Assembly (NCBI GenBank): GCA_023614405.1
Contig: CM042696.1
Span: forward strand, 333,365,211-333,429,210
Direction of reading: 5' to 3'
Origin: Avena insularis
Lineage: Eukaryota > Streptophyta > Magnoliopsida > Poales > Poaceae
Length of the DNA: 64,000 nucleotides
Under the pieces are notes generated by a model. That model made no database searches. It saw only the letters and a list, made by a program, of their open reading frames with translations, and was not told the DNA's origin. Below, piece after piece: positions 33,767-47,342 of the stretch. Within the stretch, counting starts at the first letter, position 1. Each line of letters opens with the position of its first letter. The translations under genes and the position numbers were made by a program.

Positions 33767-36700
33767 TGTAACACCTCAAAAATATTAAACAACAAGATCT
33801 AATCACCCAAGTTTAGGGTTAATAAAAACTTTTATTATTAAACTTAATATGAATGCATGTGTGATTTCCATTATTGCATCAATGAATGAAATTGCCATGT
33901 TTGAGTGCTATCAATAGTAAGGATTAGTTTAAAAAGAAATACCACATCATCTAGATTATTTCCAAGCAAAATCAAATGAAAAGAAAGTCAAATATGGATC
34001 ATATGATCATATGGTCATTTTGGCAAAAGTTAACCAGTAGCCCACTTTGGGTGTCTCTAGTAAAAGATTTCTAACAGAAACATTTCTAATTCTTTTCACC
34101 CCTTGCTAGACCAAGTAAAAGTGAATCCAAGAAAACTTTACAAAATGGCAGAAACTATTTTCAAATCTATTTAAGAGGCAATTCAAAATTGAATCAAGTT
34201 CATATGCCTAGATCATCACTTTTCAAAAACCACTCAAACAACTTCCACTTGACAAATCCCAGCAACCATAGACTACCAAGCATATGACCAGATCACTCAC
34301 CAAAAATCATTCAAAAATTTGAAAATAAATTTCATGCGGCTATTTGGTCGAACACCTGGCAGACACGGTACAGCTACCAACTATCTGCTGTTTGTGATCA
34401 ATCCTCATGATCATTCCTAGTACTTGGCCGTGCAGTGGAGGAGCTCATATCCACTGTTGCACCAGTGACATGCCCGTACCGAGCCAGCCATGCCGGTCGA
34501 CCACGAACCACTCGCTGTGCGCCGCGCCGCCCTCTCCCACGACACCAAGATGATAGCCGTGACCTCACCGCCACCCTCTGTCCACCCCTTGACCAACGGT
34601 GAGGAGTGGAGACGCTGGAATCACCGCGTCTATTTAAGCCTCTGCCATGTCGAGCGCACGAGGAGCATCGCAGCCACCTCGCGCACACACGCCATGCCTC
34701 ATTTTCTCAGCTCGTACCTGCAGTCGCCGTGCCACCAGTGACCTTCCAGACACGATGGTTCACCGCCGCGCGCCTTGTGACCACCGTACTGAGTGACGAA
34801 CACCTGCGTACCTGAACAGAGCGCCGACATAGCCCGACCGACTGAGACCGCCCCTTGCCATGCTGTCATGCGCATGACGATCGCCGCAGTCCCCCGCATC
34901 GACCCATGCCCTCCGCCATGCTTAGCGCGACCTGTAGCAGCGTCGCCAGAGAAGCCCGACCATGCTGCCCTGCCTCCACCGCTGAGGTATAAATAGAGGC
35001 CACCCAGACCTCATTCTGCACACCATTCCACTCTCCACTCACCCAGGAACCTCACTAACCTTTCCCCGGAGCAAGGCGAGCACCACGACGTCGGAATTTG
35101 GCCAGAGTTCGCCGCTGCCATCGAGGAAGGAAGCCATCGATTGGAGCCACCCCATGAGCCGTCGTGACCACCCCTCGAACCGCTGTCGATGACAAGCCCG
35201 TTCGCCCCCATCGCTGACCCTAGCTGGAGCCCCGGTGAGTCCCCAACGACCCCCACCGCCGTGTTAGGGTTTGTATCTCGCCGGAGCAGTTCGACGGAGA
35301 TGACGAACCTCAGCCGTAGATCCCGTTCTAATCGTAGGGCTAGTATTGATCGATACCGTTTCGGGTTAGTTAGATGGCTTACGCTGTGGGGGACCATTCG
35401 TGAGACCATTCAAGCGCCAACACTGTGTAGATGGGCCGGCACATTTATTATCCCGCGTAGAGCCCAGCAGTTCAAATGGAATTTTGTCTATTTAGTTAAA
35501 ATCCTATTCAGTAGCTATATTCAAAATTCAATTCCAAGAGATATACTAATCTAAATTGCATGATTCCAATTTTGTTGGAAAGGTATTAAAAATATCTAGT
35601 CACCCCTGTTGGATTTAAACCAATTGAAACTATAGATCACCTATACTAAAAATAACAAGATAGATACTTTTACCACTTCAAACATTTTTATAAAATAAAC
35701 TATAAATGCTTTTGAGCTGATTCCAACTCTCAAAAATCACATTTGCCATGCTCTAATTGAATATGTAAAAAGATTTGGTTTCACAGATATTGAACATGGA
35801 CTAGTATTAAAAGAATGCTATATAAGAATTTCTAGCCACTTAAATATTATTAAATAGTAATATTAAATCTTGTAATGCATGGCCATCATTTTAAATCACA
35901 TTCCCAAGTATTGAAGTAGGTGGTGATGACATGTGTCAACATGATCCACTATTTTAACTGGAGAATATTAAATCTTAAGGATTTAAAATGAGTAGAAATT
36001 AATTTTCTAAAATAAGAAGAATACGAAAAATGTTAATATTCTATATAATGATTGAGATGATATTAGATCATCTAGTGTGAGCCTTGTGTGCTAAATAGAA
36101 GTAGTGAAGTGTTGTTTGGTGATTGTGTACCTTGTGTGCATTTATAGACGCTAGTACCGACCCGGGCTACGACGAGGAGGAGTACTTCGAGGAAGAAGAA
36201 GTGAACTTCAACAACTGCACTACTCAAGGCAAGCTATAACTATGCATGCTATATGTGCAAGCCCACTATACCAGATGCACTAGGCATGTTTGGTTATGCA
36301 ACTTTGAATATACCATTCCCAGTTTTTACTCCAAGCTTTACTTTTCCTTTTACTGAAGTTCCTATCTAGTTAATAAATTGTGATTAGTGGAAAAGTAGGA
36401 TGGATACCATCAAGATTATAGAACTAGTCTTGGATACTTATAATTGATTAGCACCCCCAATAGTGACACCCTCAATACTAGTGGCTAGTGCTAAAACTAA
36501 ACTTGATTACTTTAGTTGGGAATACTTGGTGAAAATGATTATGAAAACCTTGGAATGATGATTCATTCTATTGAAATGTTTTGACATGTGTTATGATACA
36601 CAATGGTTTGGTGATGAAAATGATGAGGCATGAGCCTTGACTTTAATAAAAGCTGATGGTTGGGTTCGGATGTGATACCATTCCAATTTTACTGTACAAC

Positions 36701-37633
36701 CACAATACCTGAGTTCGGTAGGGCTTGACTGGAAGTTTATATGTCTTAGTATGGGTTCCCTTGTGGAAGAGGTTGAGCTGAGGCTACCTCGTGATGAATG
36801 TCCACCTATGTAGTGCCCAGGATGACAGATGGTCATGGCTGGGAGGCCAAACTCATAGGGGAGGTGCCTATACTAGGGTGTGTAATTGAAAGGTTAGGAT
36901 TGATTATCCGCATACTAAGTATGATGATTCAGGGTTAACCCTGACGGATGTATCGAATTTTGTAGTGAAAGTGTACCACCTCTGCTAAGTGTCAAACTAT
37001 TCGAATAGCCGCATCCGCGGTTATGGACAATTGGAGTGGCCATACTGTTCCATTGTCAGATGTTTTCAAAATGATTGGTGAATTGAAAGATGACCTTAAC
37101 TTGACCACAACAGATTTGTGGATAGGAAATCTAAGTTCCCACTTAAGTAATGTAGAGAACTAAACTTAGGTCTTTACTCTTAAGGCTTTATGAAATAAAC
37201 CTGGCTTTTTGCAAACAAACCTAGAGCTTATGACTCCGACTAGTTTTACCTTACTTATGCTAGTGATAGTTTGCAAGTACTTAAATTGTACTCATGGCTT
37301 TGTCCCTGGCTTTGTCCCTAGCTATTCCCATGGCCAGACTATGAGGAGGATTACCCGGAAGACGGACAACAATAGGTCTATGACAACTAGGATCATCTCC
37401 CATCGCCAGCATTGCCAGTGATCATGAAGAAGGAGCCTACTACGTTTACTTTCCGCTGCTTTGATTGTATTAAGACTGGATCATGAGATCCTTTATTTGT
37501 AAGACCTTTAATATGGTTTGTAATGGATGATGTATTGTGGTACCACTTCTGTTATGTCTCGCAAAAATGGTAATCCTGGGATTGCGATGTACGGCATAAC
37601 TGGCATCTGGACTTAAAAATCCGGGTGTTGACA
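33767..37633 (+). repeat. left LTR of element B (3,867 bp)
   Basis: It begins TGTAACACCTCAAAAATATT and ends GGGTGTTGACA. There is a TATA-like GTATAAATAGAGGCC at about 34,986-35,000. A small acidic ORF segment (DPGYDEEEYFEEEE) near 36,160-36,200 recurs in the other LTR. No host gene is supported in it. Confidence 0.93.
34986..34998 (+). promoter_or_regulatory. LTR TATA box of element B
   Basis: GTATAAATAGAGG in the left LTR, with an identical copy at 44,709-44,721 in the right LTR, marks the likely retroelement promoter about 1.2 kb into the LTR. Confidence 0.55.
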
Positions 37634-37636
37634 AGT

Positions 37637-37649
37637 TGGTATCAGAGCC
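37637..37649 (+). other. primer binding site of element B
   Basis: TGGTATCAGAGCC, three bases after the LTR end, is the standard plant primer site complementary to the 3' end of initiator tRNA-Met. Confidence 0.9.
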
Positions 37650-37860
37650 ATCCTGACCATAGAAGACCCTAGTTAGAATGGACGCCTGAAAAACCTAGTT
37701 TCAAAACAAAGAAGGTGAGTATTTACAAAAACCTATTCTCATTCTTATCCTTGAGATTCTTTCAAAAAGAGATCACTTGTTACTCAAAACTCTTACAATT
37801 CGACATAAAAATTGACACACTTGATCACCCCATTAACTTACTCATCTTAATTGCTTATAG

Positions 37861-38649
37861 ATGGAGGTCAAATATAGCAAGTTTTACCAGATGGGCAATG
37901 GCGGACAACTTATCTTTGAGAGGGATCTGGACTAGCTTTCAGAGTATCTTGGACGCCAGCACCCGGAGTTCTTCGGAGCACAGCTCAATGACCAATCTAG
38001 AGGGAAGCTACAGTGGCTGATTGCTACCGTCCTGAGAGGCAAAATGGAGCCACCTCTTTCTGACAAGATTCAGTTCAGCGTAAGGGAGAACAACTAGCTA
38101 GACAGATTAACCAAGGCAATGCAAGAAGGTCTTGCATGTTTGTGTGCTCAAAACATCAACCAGATCATCGGCACTCATTTTGCCCACTATGCAAGACGTG
38201 ACTCTATAGGACAACCTTTGGCCATGTCGGCCCATACAGAGTTGAAGCATCACGTGGACCACATGGCCTTCATGTTGCACAAGACGCAGAAAGAGTTAGA
38301 CAATGCCCGAGCTTACGCCAACCAGAACCATGCCAAAGCTGTTGAAAGGAAGCAAACCATCGCCATTCTCGCCAAGGAGCGCAAGTCACTTCGCAGCCAG
38401 CGAGACAAAAAGGATCGCACCATCGCCCGTCTTCGTCAGAACATAGCCACCCTGGAGGAGACTATCCACGACCAGGAGATCCAGCTTGAGAAGAAGGATT
38501 AGGAAGGTGAAGATATCTGTGGTGATATTTACTCCTACCTCAGTGATGACAATGACTGTCTGGAGTACATCGCCATGGAGGACAACACTGCTGACGATGA
38601 TGCTGATTTCATTGATGATGAGGAGCCTGATACCCCTGATGATGAGTAG
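37861..38649 (+). pseudogene. pre-gag ORF of element B with coiled coil (three TAG stops)
   Basis: The ATG at 37,861 and the TAG at 38,647-38,649 delimit 263 codons in one frame, broken only by three TAG codons at 37,933, 38,095 and 38,500. The first part reads FYQMGNGGQLIFERDLD and HPEFFGAQLNDQSRGKLQWL. The middle is a long heptad-rich coiled coil (MLHKTQKELDNARAYANQ, LRQNIATLEETIHDQEIQL). The tail is acidic (DDNDCLEYIAMEDN...). It lies between the primer site and gag, where Tekay-type elements usually have only leader. The function is unknown; a structural or regulatory role is inference from the coiled coil. Confidence 0.65.
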
Positions 38650-38898
38650 TCGCACCTGAGCACTATCGTAGGTGTGAGTTGTACCCTGTCCCACTATATC
38701 GTAGCTTCACAAAATGGTTCTTAAAACCATCTGTTTTCTAGTTGTGGTGTGTGTTTGTATTGTGTGTTTGGAATGAATGAATGAGAAGAAGTTGTTAGTT
38801 TGCAAAACCTGAGTCAAACTCAAAGTTTAAAGCTTTTGAAACAAACCCATGAACCATAGAAATTTCCCTCTTGTCTCACTATCTATCTCAATCTTTAG

Positions 38899-39990
38899 AT
38901 GACTCGGGGAAACCCCGGAGGAAGCAGTTATTCTCAGGACCCAATGCTGCAGATTCTGCAAATGTTAGTTTCTGATCGTGAAGCTGGTAGAGCTGAACGT
39001 CAAGCCAACCTAGCCACTCTTCAACAGATAGCCCAGATGGCCCACAATAATCAAGGCCATGGAAACCAAGATCACCATGGATCCAAGCTCCAAAACTTCC
39101 AGAATACCAATCCTCCTATGTTCAGCAAGTTAGAAGAACCTTTAGATGCAGATGATTGGCTGCAGACCATGGAAAACAATCTAGAAGTTGTAGGAGTTGA
39201 TGGTAATGAGAAGGTGTTGTTTGCCACCCACTATCTGTCCGGCTACGCTAGATCATGGTGGAATAGTACTCGTACGATGAACAAAGGTCAGATGATGACA
39301 TGGGATGAGTTCAAGCTCAAGTTCAGCAGGACCCATGTGCCCCCGGGTTTAATCAAGAGGATGAGGGATAAGTTCAGAGATTTGAAACAAGAAGGATGAC
39401 TACGGTTGAGTACCGTGACAAATTCCTATCACTATCTAGGTATGCCCCTGATGAGATTGACAATGAAGCCAAGAAGAAGGAGAGATTCTTGAATGGTCTG
39501 CATGATGAGATGCAGACAGTGCTAGTCAATATTCCCTTTGATGACCTTGAAGCCTTAGTGGATTCTGCAATCCAGATGGAAGGCAAGATCAACCAGGCCA
39601 GTGAGAACCGCAAACGTCGGATGATGCACCAACCAGGACCCCACCATACCCCGAAGTATCGCCCCAACCCGTCTGCAGGATATGCACCCAGAAACAACAG
39701 GCCACCAATGAACCACCTGAACTAACCCAACCGCAGCGGAGGAAACCCAAGGCTCGAAGGAAATCATAACAACAAACCTGGCAACTCCAATAACTTCAGT
39801 CGTGAACTGTCAAAGTCCAACAACAACAACAATACTACCCCAAGGACTAGAAGCAATGCTGTGCCTATCGCAAACAAGTCAATGATCACATGCTTTGAAT
39901 GCGGAGTCATGGGTCACTACTCCAACGAGTGCCCCAAGAATCTTGCCGCAACAACCAATGTGACTGCACCTGCCTAGCAGCAGCGCCATG
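38899..39990 (+). pseudogene. gag of element B (broken)
   Basis: The ATG at 38,899 opens MTRGNPGGSSYSQDPMLQIL. Capsid motifs are LDADDWLQTMENNLE, ARSWWNSTR and WDEFKLKF. A frameshift at about 39,390 moves to the frame of MTTVEYRDKFLSLSRYAP. An in-frame TAA follows NHLN at about 39,723. The CCHC knuckle CFECGVMGHYSNEC is encoded at 39,895-39,936. A TAG follows at about 39,976, where the surrounding CAG CAG codons suggest an original CAG. Confidence 0.8.
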
Positions 39991-40052
39991 TCCAGCCTGG
40001 AAAGATATTTGCCCCAGGAAACCCGCACAACCGTAATGGTCGTCTGTTCCAC

Positions 40053-43000
40053 ATGAATGCTGAGGAACACCAGGAAGCGCCAGATGTCATGCTGGGTATG
40101 TTTTCTGTTAACTCAATATTAGCAAGAGTGTTGTTTGATTCTAGAGCATCGCACTCGTTTGTTACAGAAGAATTTGCATGCACTAGTAAGATTCAACCAA
40201 CAAATTTGAAGCATGTCATGATAGTTCAAATACCTGGTTCAACTACCAAAGCTAGAAAAATTTGCAAGGCCGTACCTATCAAAATCCATGGGATAGATTT
40301 TTATGCCAATCTAATAGTACTTGGAACCAAAGGTTTGGAAGTAGTGCTAGGGATGGATTGGATGTCGAAACATCAAGGATTAATCGACTGTGCCAAGAAA
40401 GCCATAACCATGACCAGTAGCAGGAGTATCAGTAGACCATGTATCTGAGACATTGCCCCGTCAATTCAAGTGCAACAAGAGTTTAGCCAAGACCACCAGT
40501 GACAAAGTCAGAGTAGTCTGTGAATACCCCAATGTGTTCCCAGATGAATTGCCCGGTATGCCCCCAGATCGGGATATCGAGTTTATCATTGAAATAGTTC
40601 CTAGAACTGGACCCTTAGCTCAGAGACCTTATAGTATGAATCCATCTGAATTAGTGGAGCTGAAGAAGAAACTTGATGATATGCTGGGAAAAGGTTTGAT
40701 ACAACCAAGTGCATCGCCATGGAGATCACCTGTTATGTTTGTTGATAAGAAGGATGGTGCCAACAGTTTGTGTACGGATTATCGGAAGTTGAATGACGTC
40801 ACCATCAAGAACAAGTACCCACTGCCAAAGATATAAGATTTGTTTGATCAACTGACTGGTGCCAGAGTGTTTTCTAAGATTGATCTTAGAACTGGTTATC
40901 ATCAATTGAAAATCCGCGCGACGGATATCCCAAAGACTGCCTTCACCACCAGATATGGATTGTCTGAGTACAATGTCATGTCTTTTGGAATAACCAATGC
41001 CCCCACTTATTTCATGAACCTCATGAATAAGATTTTTATGAACTTTTTGGATAAATTTGTCGTTGTTTTTATCGATGACATCCTGATCTACTCCAAGTCA
41101 GAAGAGGACCATGAGCAACATCTGAGAACCATCCATGAAACCCTTAGGGAGCATCAGTTGTATGCCAAGTTTAGCAAATGTGAATTCCGGTTAAAATAAG
41201 TAGGATTCCTAGGCCATATCTTGTCGGCAGGAGGAGTTGCTGTCGATCCCGCCAAGATTAAAGATGTTGAAGAATGGAAAGCCCCAACCACCCAAACCGA
41301 AGTCCGCGCATTTTTGGATTAGCCGGATATTACCGCAAGTTCGTTGAAGGATTTTCAAGCATCACAAGACCGATGACCCAGTTGTTTAAGAAAGACAAGA
41401 AGTTTGAATGGATGGACAAATGTGAAGCAAGTTTTCAAGATCTCAAGAAGAGATTGATTTCAACCCCAATTTTGATCATGCCCGATATCAAGAAGCCTTT
41501 TGATGTGTATTGTGACGCATCCAAGATTGGTCTCGGATGTGTGTTGATGCAAGAAGACAAGGGTATATCCTATCTGTCCAGACAACTGAAGCAGCATGAG
41601 CAGAACTACCCTACCCATGACCTAGAACTGGTAGCCGTAGTTTTAGCTTTGAAGACATGGCGTCATTACCTTATGGGTAACCGCTGTGAGATTCATTCGG
41701 ATCACAAGAGTCTGAAGTATATTTTCACCCAGAAGGAGATAAATATGAGGCAAAGGAGATGTATAGAGTTAATCAAGGATTATGACCTTGATATTCACTA
41801 TCACCCCGGCAAAGCCAATGTGGTAGCGGATGCTCTTAGTCGATTGCCTATAGATTAAACACCATGATAAGGAAGCCCAGCCAAGTCTACATGAGGAAAT
41901 GGAAAATTTCAGAGTGGAGCTAGTTAGCGAAGGATTTCTAGCTAGCATAGAACTTCAACCCACGTTGATTAGTCAGATAAAAGAGGCCCAGAAAGGAAAC
42001 GCCAGTATCGATGGAATCAAGCATCATATCAAAACAGGGAAGGTACCCGAATTCATCGAAGATGAAGAAGGAGTTCTGTGGTATAAGGGACGTATCTGTG
42101 TTCCAGCAGATTCGGAATTGAAACAAGTTATTATGCAGGAAGCCCATGATACCCTTTATTCTATCCACCCGGGAGGAACCAAGATGTATCAGGATATGAA
42201 GGAGCAATTTTGGTGGCACAAAATGAAGAGAGAAGTCGGAAGCTACATAGCCAAGTGTGATATCTGTGAGAGAGTCAAAGCGGAACATTAGCGACCCGCA
42301 GGACTTTTGCAACCATTGCAGATTCCGGAAATGTGATTCCGTTGGAATGGATTTTATCACAAGTTTGCCTACATCTAGTAGGGGAAATGGCTCTATTTGG
42401 GTCATAGTAGATCGATTGTCCAAGGTAGCCCATTTCATACCCGTCAAGACTACCTACCAAAGTTCGAAGCTAGCGGAGTTGTATATTGCTAGAATAGTCA
42501 GTTTGCATGGAACCCCCAAGACCATAGTGTCGGATCGAGGAACCCAGTTTACCTCAATATTTTGGCAGAAGGTCCAAGAAGGATTAGGAACCAAACTGAA
42601 TTTCAGCACAACTTATCACCCGCAAACCGACAGACAAACAAAAAAGGCAACCAGATCTTAGAGGATATCTTGAGAGCTTGTGTGTTAGAATATGGATCTA
42701 AATGGGAAGATTGTCTACCTTTCGCAGAATTTCATACAACAACAGTTATCAAGCCGGTTTGCAAATGGCCCCCTTTAAATTTCTGTATGGAAGAAAGTGT
42801 TGTACCCCGTTGAATTGGTCGTAAGTAGGAGAGAGTCAGATTTTCGGACCCGGCATTCTACGAGAAGCCGAAGAGAAGGTTCAAAAACTCCGTGAGCACC
42901 TCAAGACCACTTAGTCCAGACAGAAGAGTTATGCTGACAAAAGACGTCGAGACCCGACCTTCAATGTCAGAGATTTTGTGTATCTCAAAGTATCACCCTT

Positions 43001-43403
43001 GAAGGGAATGCAACATTTTCGACTGAAAGGGAAGCTTTCCCCTAGATATATTGGAACCTTCAAGATTTTGAATCACCGAGGAGAAGTATCCTATCAACTA
43101 GAACTGCCTGAGGAGATGTCAGCCGTGCATAATGTGTTCCATATCTCGTTACTTAGAAAATGCCTAGAAGTTCTGGAGAAGACCGAAGTTTTCAAGAACA
43201 TCGATCACAGAGGCATAGATATCAACAAGGATCTAACTTATCATGAAGTTACCATCCGTATTTTGGAAGAAGCATTCAGAACCACTAGAACCAGGAGTAT
43301 CAAGTTTCTCAAGATCCAGTGGAGTAACCATACCGAAGAAGAAGCCACATGGGAGCGAGAAGATTATATTAGGACAGAGTTTCCCAATCTCTTTAGTTCA
43401 TAG
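40053..43403 (+). pseudogene. pol of element B: protease, RT, RNase H, integrase, chromodomain (broken)
   Basis: The protease active-site loop reads LFDSRASHSF, where family members have DSGAS, so Gly to Arg would inactivate it. RT has [32 protein letters not shown] and catalytic [10 protein letters not shown] at about 41,070-41,100. RNase H has [16 protein letters not shown] and HSDHKSLKY. Integrase has IHPGGTKMYQDM...CDICERVK, MDFITSLP, IVSDRGTQFT, then a conserved C-terminus LPEEMSAVHNVFHISLLRKC. The end is QWSNHTEEEATWEREDYIRT, a chromodomain-type sequence. Stops lie near 40,446 (TGA), 40,834, 41,197, 41,856 (TAA) and 42,289 (TAG). Frameshifts lie near 41,315, 42,320 and 42,640-42,800. 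Confidence 0.88.
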
Positions 43404-43428
43404 TTTTCTTGGGACGAGATTCTATTTA

Positions 43429-43440
43429 AGGAGGGAAGGT
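43429..43440 (+). other. polypurine tract of element B
   Basis: AAGGAGGGAAGG is followed by TT and then the LTR start TGTAACACC. It is the plus-strand primer. Confidence 0.75.
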
Positions 43441-43442
43441 TT

Positions 43443-46400
43443 GTAACACCTCAAAAATATTAACCAAGCTTATCAAGATCTAATCACCCAAGTTTAGGGT
43501 TAACAAAAACTTTTATTATTAAACTTAATATGAATGCATGTGTGATTTCCATTATTGCATGAATGCTTGAAATTGCCATGTTTGAGTGCTACCAATAGTA
43601 AGGATTAGTTTAAAAAGGATTACCACATCATCTAGATCATTTCCAAGCAAATTCAAATGAAAAGAAAGTCAAATATGGATCATATGATCATATGGTCATT
43701 TTGGCAAAAGTTAACCACTAGCCCACTTTGGGTGTCTCTAGTAGAAGATTGCTAACAGAAACATTTCCAATTCTTTTCACCCCTTGCTAGACCAAGTAAA
43801 AGTGAATCCAAGCAAACTTTACAAAATGGCAAAAACTATTTTCAAATCTATTTAAGAGGCAATTCAAAATTGAATCAAGTTCATATGCCTAGATCATCAC
43901 TTTTCAAAAACCACTCAAACAACTTCCACTTGACAAATCCCAGCAACCATAGACTACCAAGCATATGACCAGATCACTCACCAAAAATCATTCAAAAATT
44001 TGAAAATAAATTTCATGCGGCCATTTGGTCGAACACCTGGCAGACACGGTACAATTACCAACTATCTACTGTTTGTGATCAATCAATTGATCATCTTTTG
44101 TACCTCATTTCTAATCCACTACTCCCCCATGATCATTCCTAGGACTTGGCCGTGCAGTGGAGGATCTCATCTCCACCGTTGCACTAGTGACATGCCCGTA
44201 CCGAGCCAGCCATGCCGGTTGACCACAAACCACTCGCTGCGCGCCGCGCCGCCCTCTAGCACGACACCTAGATGATAGACGTGACCTCACCGCCACCCTC
44301 TGTCCACCCCTTGACCAACGACGAAGAGTGGAGACGATGGAATCACCGCGTCCATTTAAGCCTTTGCCATGCCGAGCGCACGATGGAGCGTCGCAGCCGC
44401 CTCACGCACACACGCCACGCCTTGCTCAATCATCTCATACCCGTAGTCGCCATGGCAATAGTGACCTCCCAGACATGATGGTTCACCGCCGCACGCCCCG
44501 TGACGACCGTACTGAGTGCTGAACACCTGCGTACCTGAACAGAGCGCCGACTTAGCCTGACCGACTGAGACTGCCCCTTGCCATGCCATCAAACGCGTGA
44601 TGATCGCTGCAGTCCCCCGCATCGACCTATGCCCTCCGCCATGCTTAGTGCGACCTGTAGCAGCGTCGCCGGAGAAGCCCGACCATGCCGCCCTGCCTCC
44701 ACCACTGGGGTATAAATAGAGGCCACCCCAGACCTCATTCTGCACACCATTCCACTCCGCACTCACCCAGGAACCTCATTGACCTTTCCCCGGAGCAAGG
44801 AGATCACCACGACGCCGGAATATGGCCGGAGTCCGCCGCTGCCATCGAGGAAGGAAGCCATCGATTGGAGCCACCCCAGGAGCCGCCGTGACCACCCCTC
44901 TAACCGCCGTCGATGACAAGACCGTTCACCCCCATCACCGACCCAAGCTGGAGCCCCGGTGAGTCCTCAATGACCCCCACTGTCGTGTTAGGGTTTGTAT
45001 CTCGCCGGAGCAGTTCGACGGAGATGACGAACGTCAGCCGTAGATCCTGTTCTAATCATAGGGCTAGTATTGATCGATACCGTTTCGGGTTAGATGAGCT
45101 GCTGATGCATGGGACCTTTCTGTCAGCAGCCCGCTACACCAGCGCTGTGCAGATGGGCCGACCCATTTATTTTCCCGCGCAGAGCCCAGCAGTTCAAATG
45201 GAATTTTGTCTATTTAGTTAAAATCCTATTCAGTAGCTATATTCAAAATTCAATTCCAAGAGATATACTAATCCAAATTGCATGATTCCAATTTTGTTAG
45301 AAAGGTATTAAAAACATCTAGTCACTCCCATTGGATTTAAACCAATTGAAACTATAGATCACCTATACTAAAAATAACAAGACAGATACTTTTACCACTT
45401 CAAATATTTTTAGAAAATAAACTATAAATGCTTTTGAGTTGATTCCAACACTCAAAAATCATATTTGCCATGCTCTACTTGAATATGTAAAAGTATTTGG
45501 TTTCACAGATATTGAACATGGACTAATATTAAAAAAAATGCTATATAGGCATTTCTAGCCACTTAAATATTATTAAATAGAATATTAAATCTTGTAATGC
45601 ATGACCATCATTCTAAATCATATTACCAAGTATTGAAGTAGGTGGTGATGACATGTGTCAACATGATCCACTATTTTAATTGGAGAATATTAAATCTTAA
45701 GGATTTAAAATTAGTAGAAATTACTTTTCTAAAATAAGAAGAATAAGAAAAATGTTAATATTCTATATAATGATTGAGATGATATTAGATCATCTAGTGT
45801 GAGCCCTTGTGTGCTAAATAGAAGTATTGAAGTGTTGTTTGGTGATTGTGTACCTTGTGTGCATTTAAAGACGTTAGTACTGACCCGGGCTACGACGAGG
45901 AGGAGTACTTCGAGGAAGAAGAAGGGAACTTCAACAACTGCACTACTCAAGGCAAGCTAGAACTATGCATGCTATATGTGCAAGCCCCCTATATAGAATG
46001 CACTAGGCATGTTTGGTTATGCAACTTTGAATATACCATTCCTAATTTTTACTCCAAGCTTTACTTTTCCTTTTACTGAAGTTCTTATCTAGTTAATAAA
46101 TTGTGATTAGTGGAAAAGTAGGATGGATACCATCAAGATTATAGAACTAGTCTTGTATACTTATAATTGATTAGCACCCCCAATAGTGACACCCTCAATA
46201 CTAGTGGCTAGTGATAAAACTAAACTTGATTACTTTAGATGGGAATACTTGGTGAAAATGATTATGAAAACCTTGGAATGATGATTCATTCTATTGAAAT
46301 GTTTTGACATGTGTTATGATACACAATGGTTTGGTGATGAAAGTGATGAGGCATGAGCCTTGACTTTAATAAAAACTGATGGTTGGGTTCGGATGCGACA

Positions 46401-47342
46401 CCATTCCAATTTTACCGTACTACCACCATACCTGAGTTGGGTAGGGCTTGACTGGAAGTTTATATGTCTTAGTATGGGTTCCCTTGCGGAAGAGGTTGAG
46501 CTAAGGCTACCTTGTGATGAATGTCCACCTATGCAGTGCCTAGGATGACAGATGGTCATGGCTGGGAGGCCAAACTCATAGGGGAGGTTCCTATACTAGG
46601 GTGTGTAATTGAAATGTTAGGATTGATTATCCTCATACTAACTATGATGATTCAGGGTTATCCCTGACGGATGTATCGAGTTTTGTGGTGAAAATGTACC
46701 AGCTCTGCAGAGTGTCAAACTATTTGAATAGCCGCGTCCGCGGTTATGGACAGTTGGAGTGGCCATACTGTTCCGTTGTCAGATGTTTTCAAAATGATTG
46801 GTGAATTGAAAGATGACCTTGAATTGACCACAACAGAGTTGTGGACAGGAAATCTAAGTTCCCACTTAAGTAATGTAGAGAACTAAACTTAGGTCTTTAC
46901 TCTAAAGGCTTTATGAAATAAACCTGGCTTTTTGCAAACAAACCTAGAGCTTATGACTCTGACTAGTTTTACCTTACTTATGCTAGTGATAGTTTGCGAG
47001 TACTTAAAGAGTACTCATGGCTTTGTCCCTGGATATTCTCATGGCCAGATTATGAGGAGGATTACCCGGAAGATGGACAATAGGAGGTCTATGACAACTA
47101 GGATCATCTCCCATCGTCAGCATTGTGTGTGATCATGAAGAAGGAGCCTACTATGTTTACTTTCCGCTGCTTTGATTGTATTAAGACTGGATCATGAGAT
47201 CCTTTATTTGTAAGACCTTTAATATGGTTTGTAATGGATGATGTACTGTGGTACCACTTATGTTATGTCTCGCAAAAATGGTAATCCTGGAATTGCGATG
47301 TACGGCATAACAGACATCTGGACTTAAATCCGGGTGTTTACA
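43443..47342 (+). repeat. right LTR of element B (3,900 bp)
   Basis: Direct repeat of 33,767-37,633, highly similar throughout. Relative to the left copy it has about 40 extra bases near 44,080-44,125 and a block of unlike sequence near 45,090-45,170, where the left copy has a different filler (35,360-35,440). The 3' flank CCCTA is the target duplication. Confidence 0.93.

Larger units (their letters stand above)
33767..47342 (+). mobile_element. Element B: Ty3/gypsy Del/Tekay-type chromovirus, 13.6 kb, both LTRs
   Basis: Direct LTRs 33,767-37,633 and 43,443-47,342 start TGTAACACCTC and end with ACA. They are flanked by an identical 5-bp duplication CCCTA (33,762-33,766 and 47,343-47,347). 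A canonical initiator-Met primer site and a purine tract are present. The coding order is pre-gag ORF, gag, protease, RT, RNase H, integrase with chromodomain-like C-terminus. All ORFs carry stops and frameshifts. It inserted into the retroposon-like sequence at 33.76/47.34 kb. Confidence 0.95.

Noticed and set aside
33173..33771. ORFs of 146-153 codons
   Set aside because: Overlapping compositional ORFs in the GC-rich retroposon-like sequence; no domain recognised.
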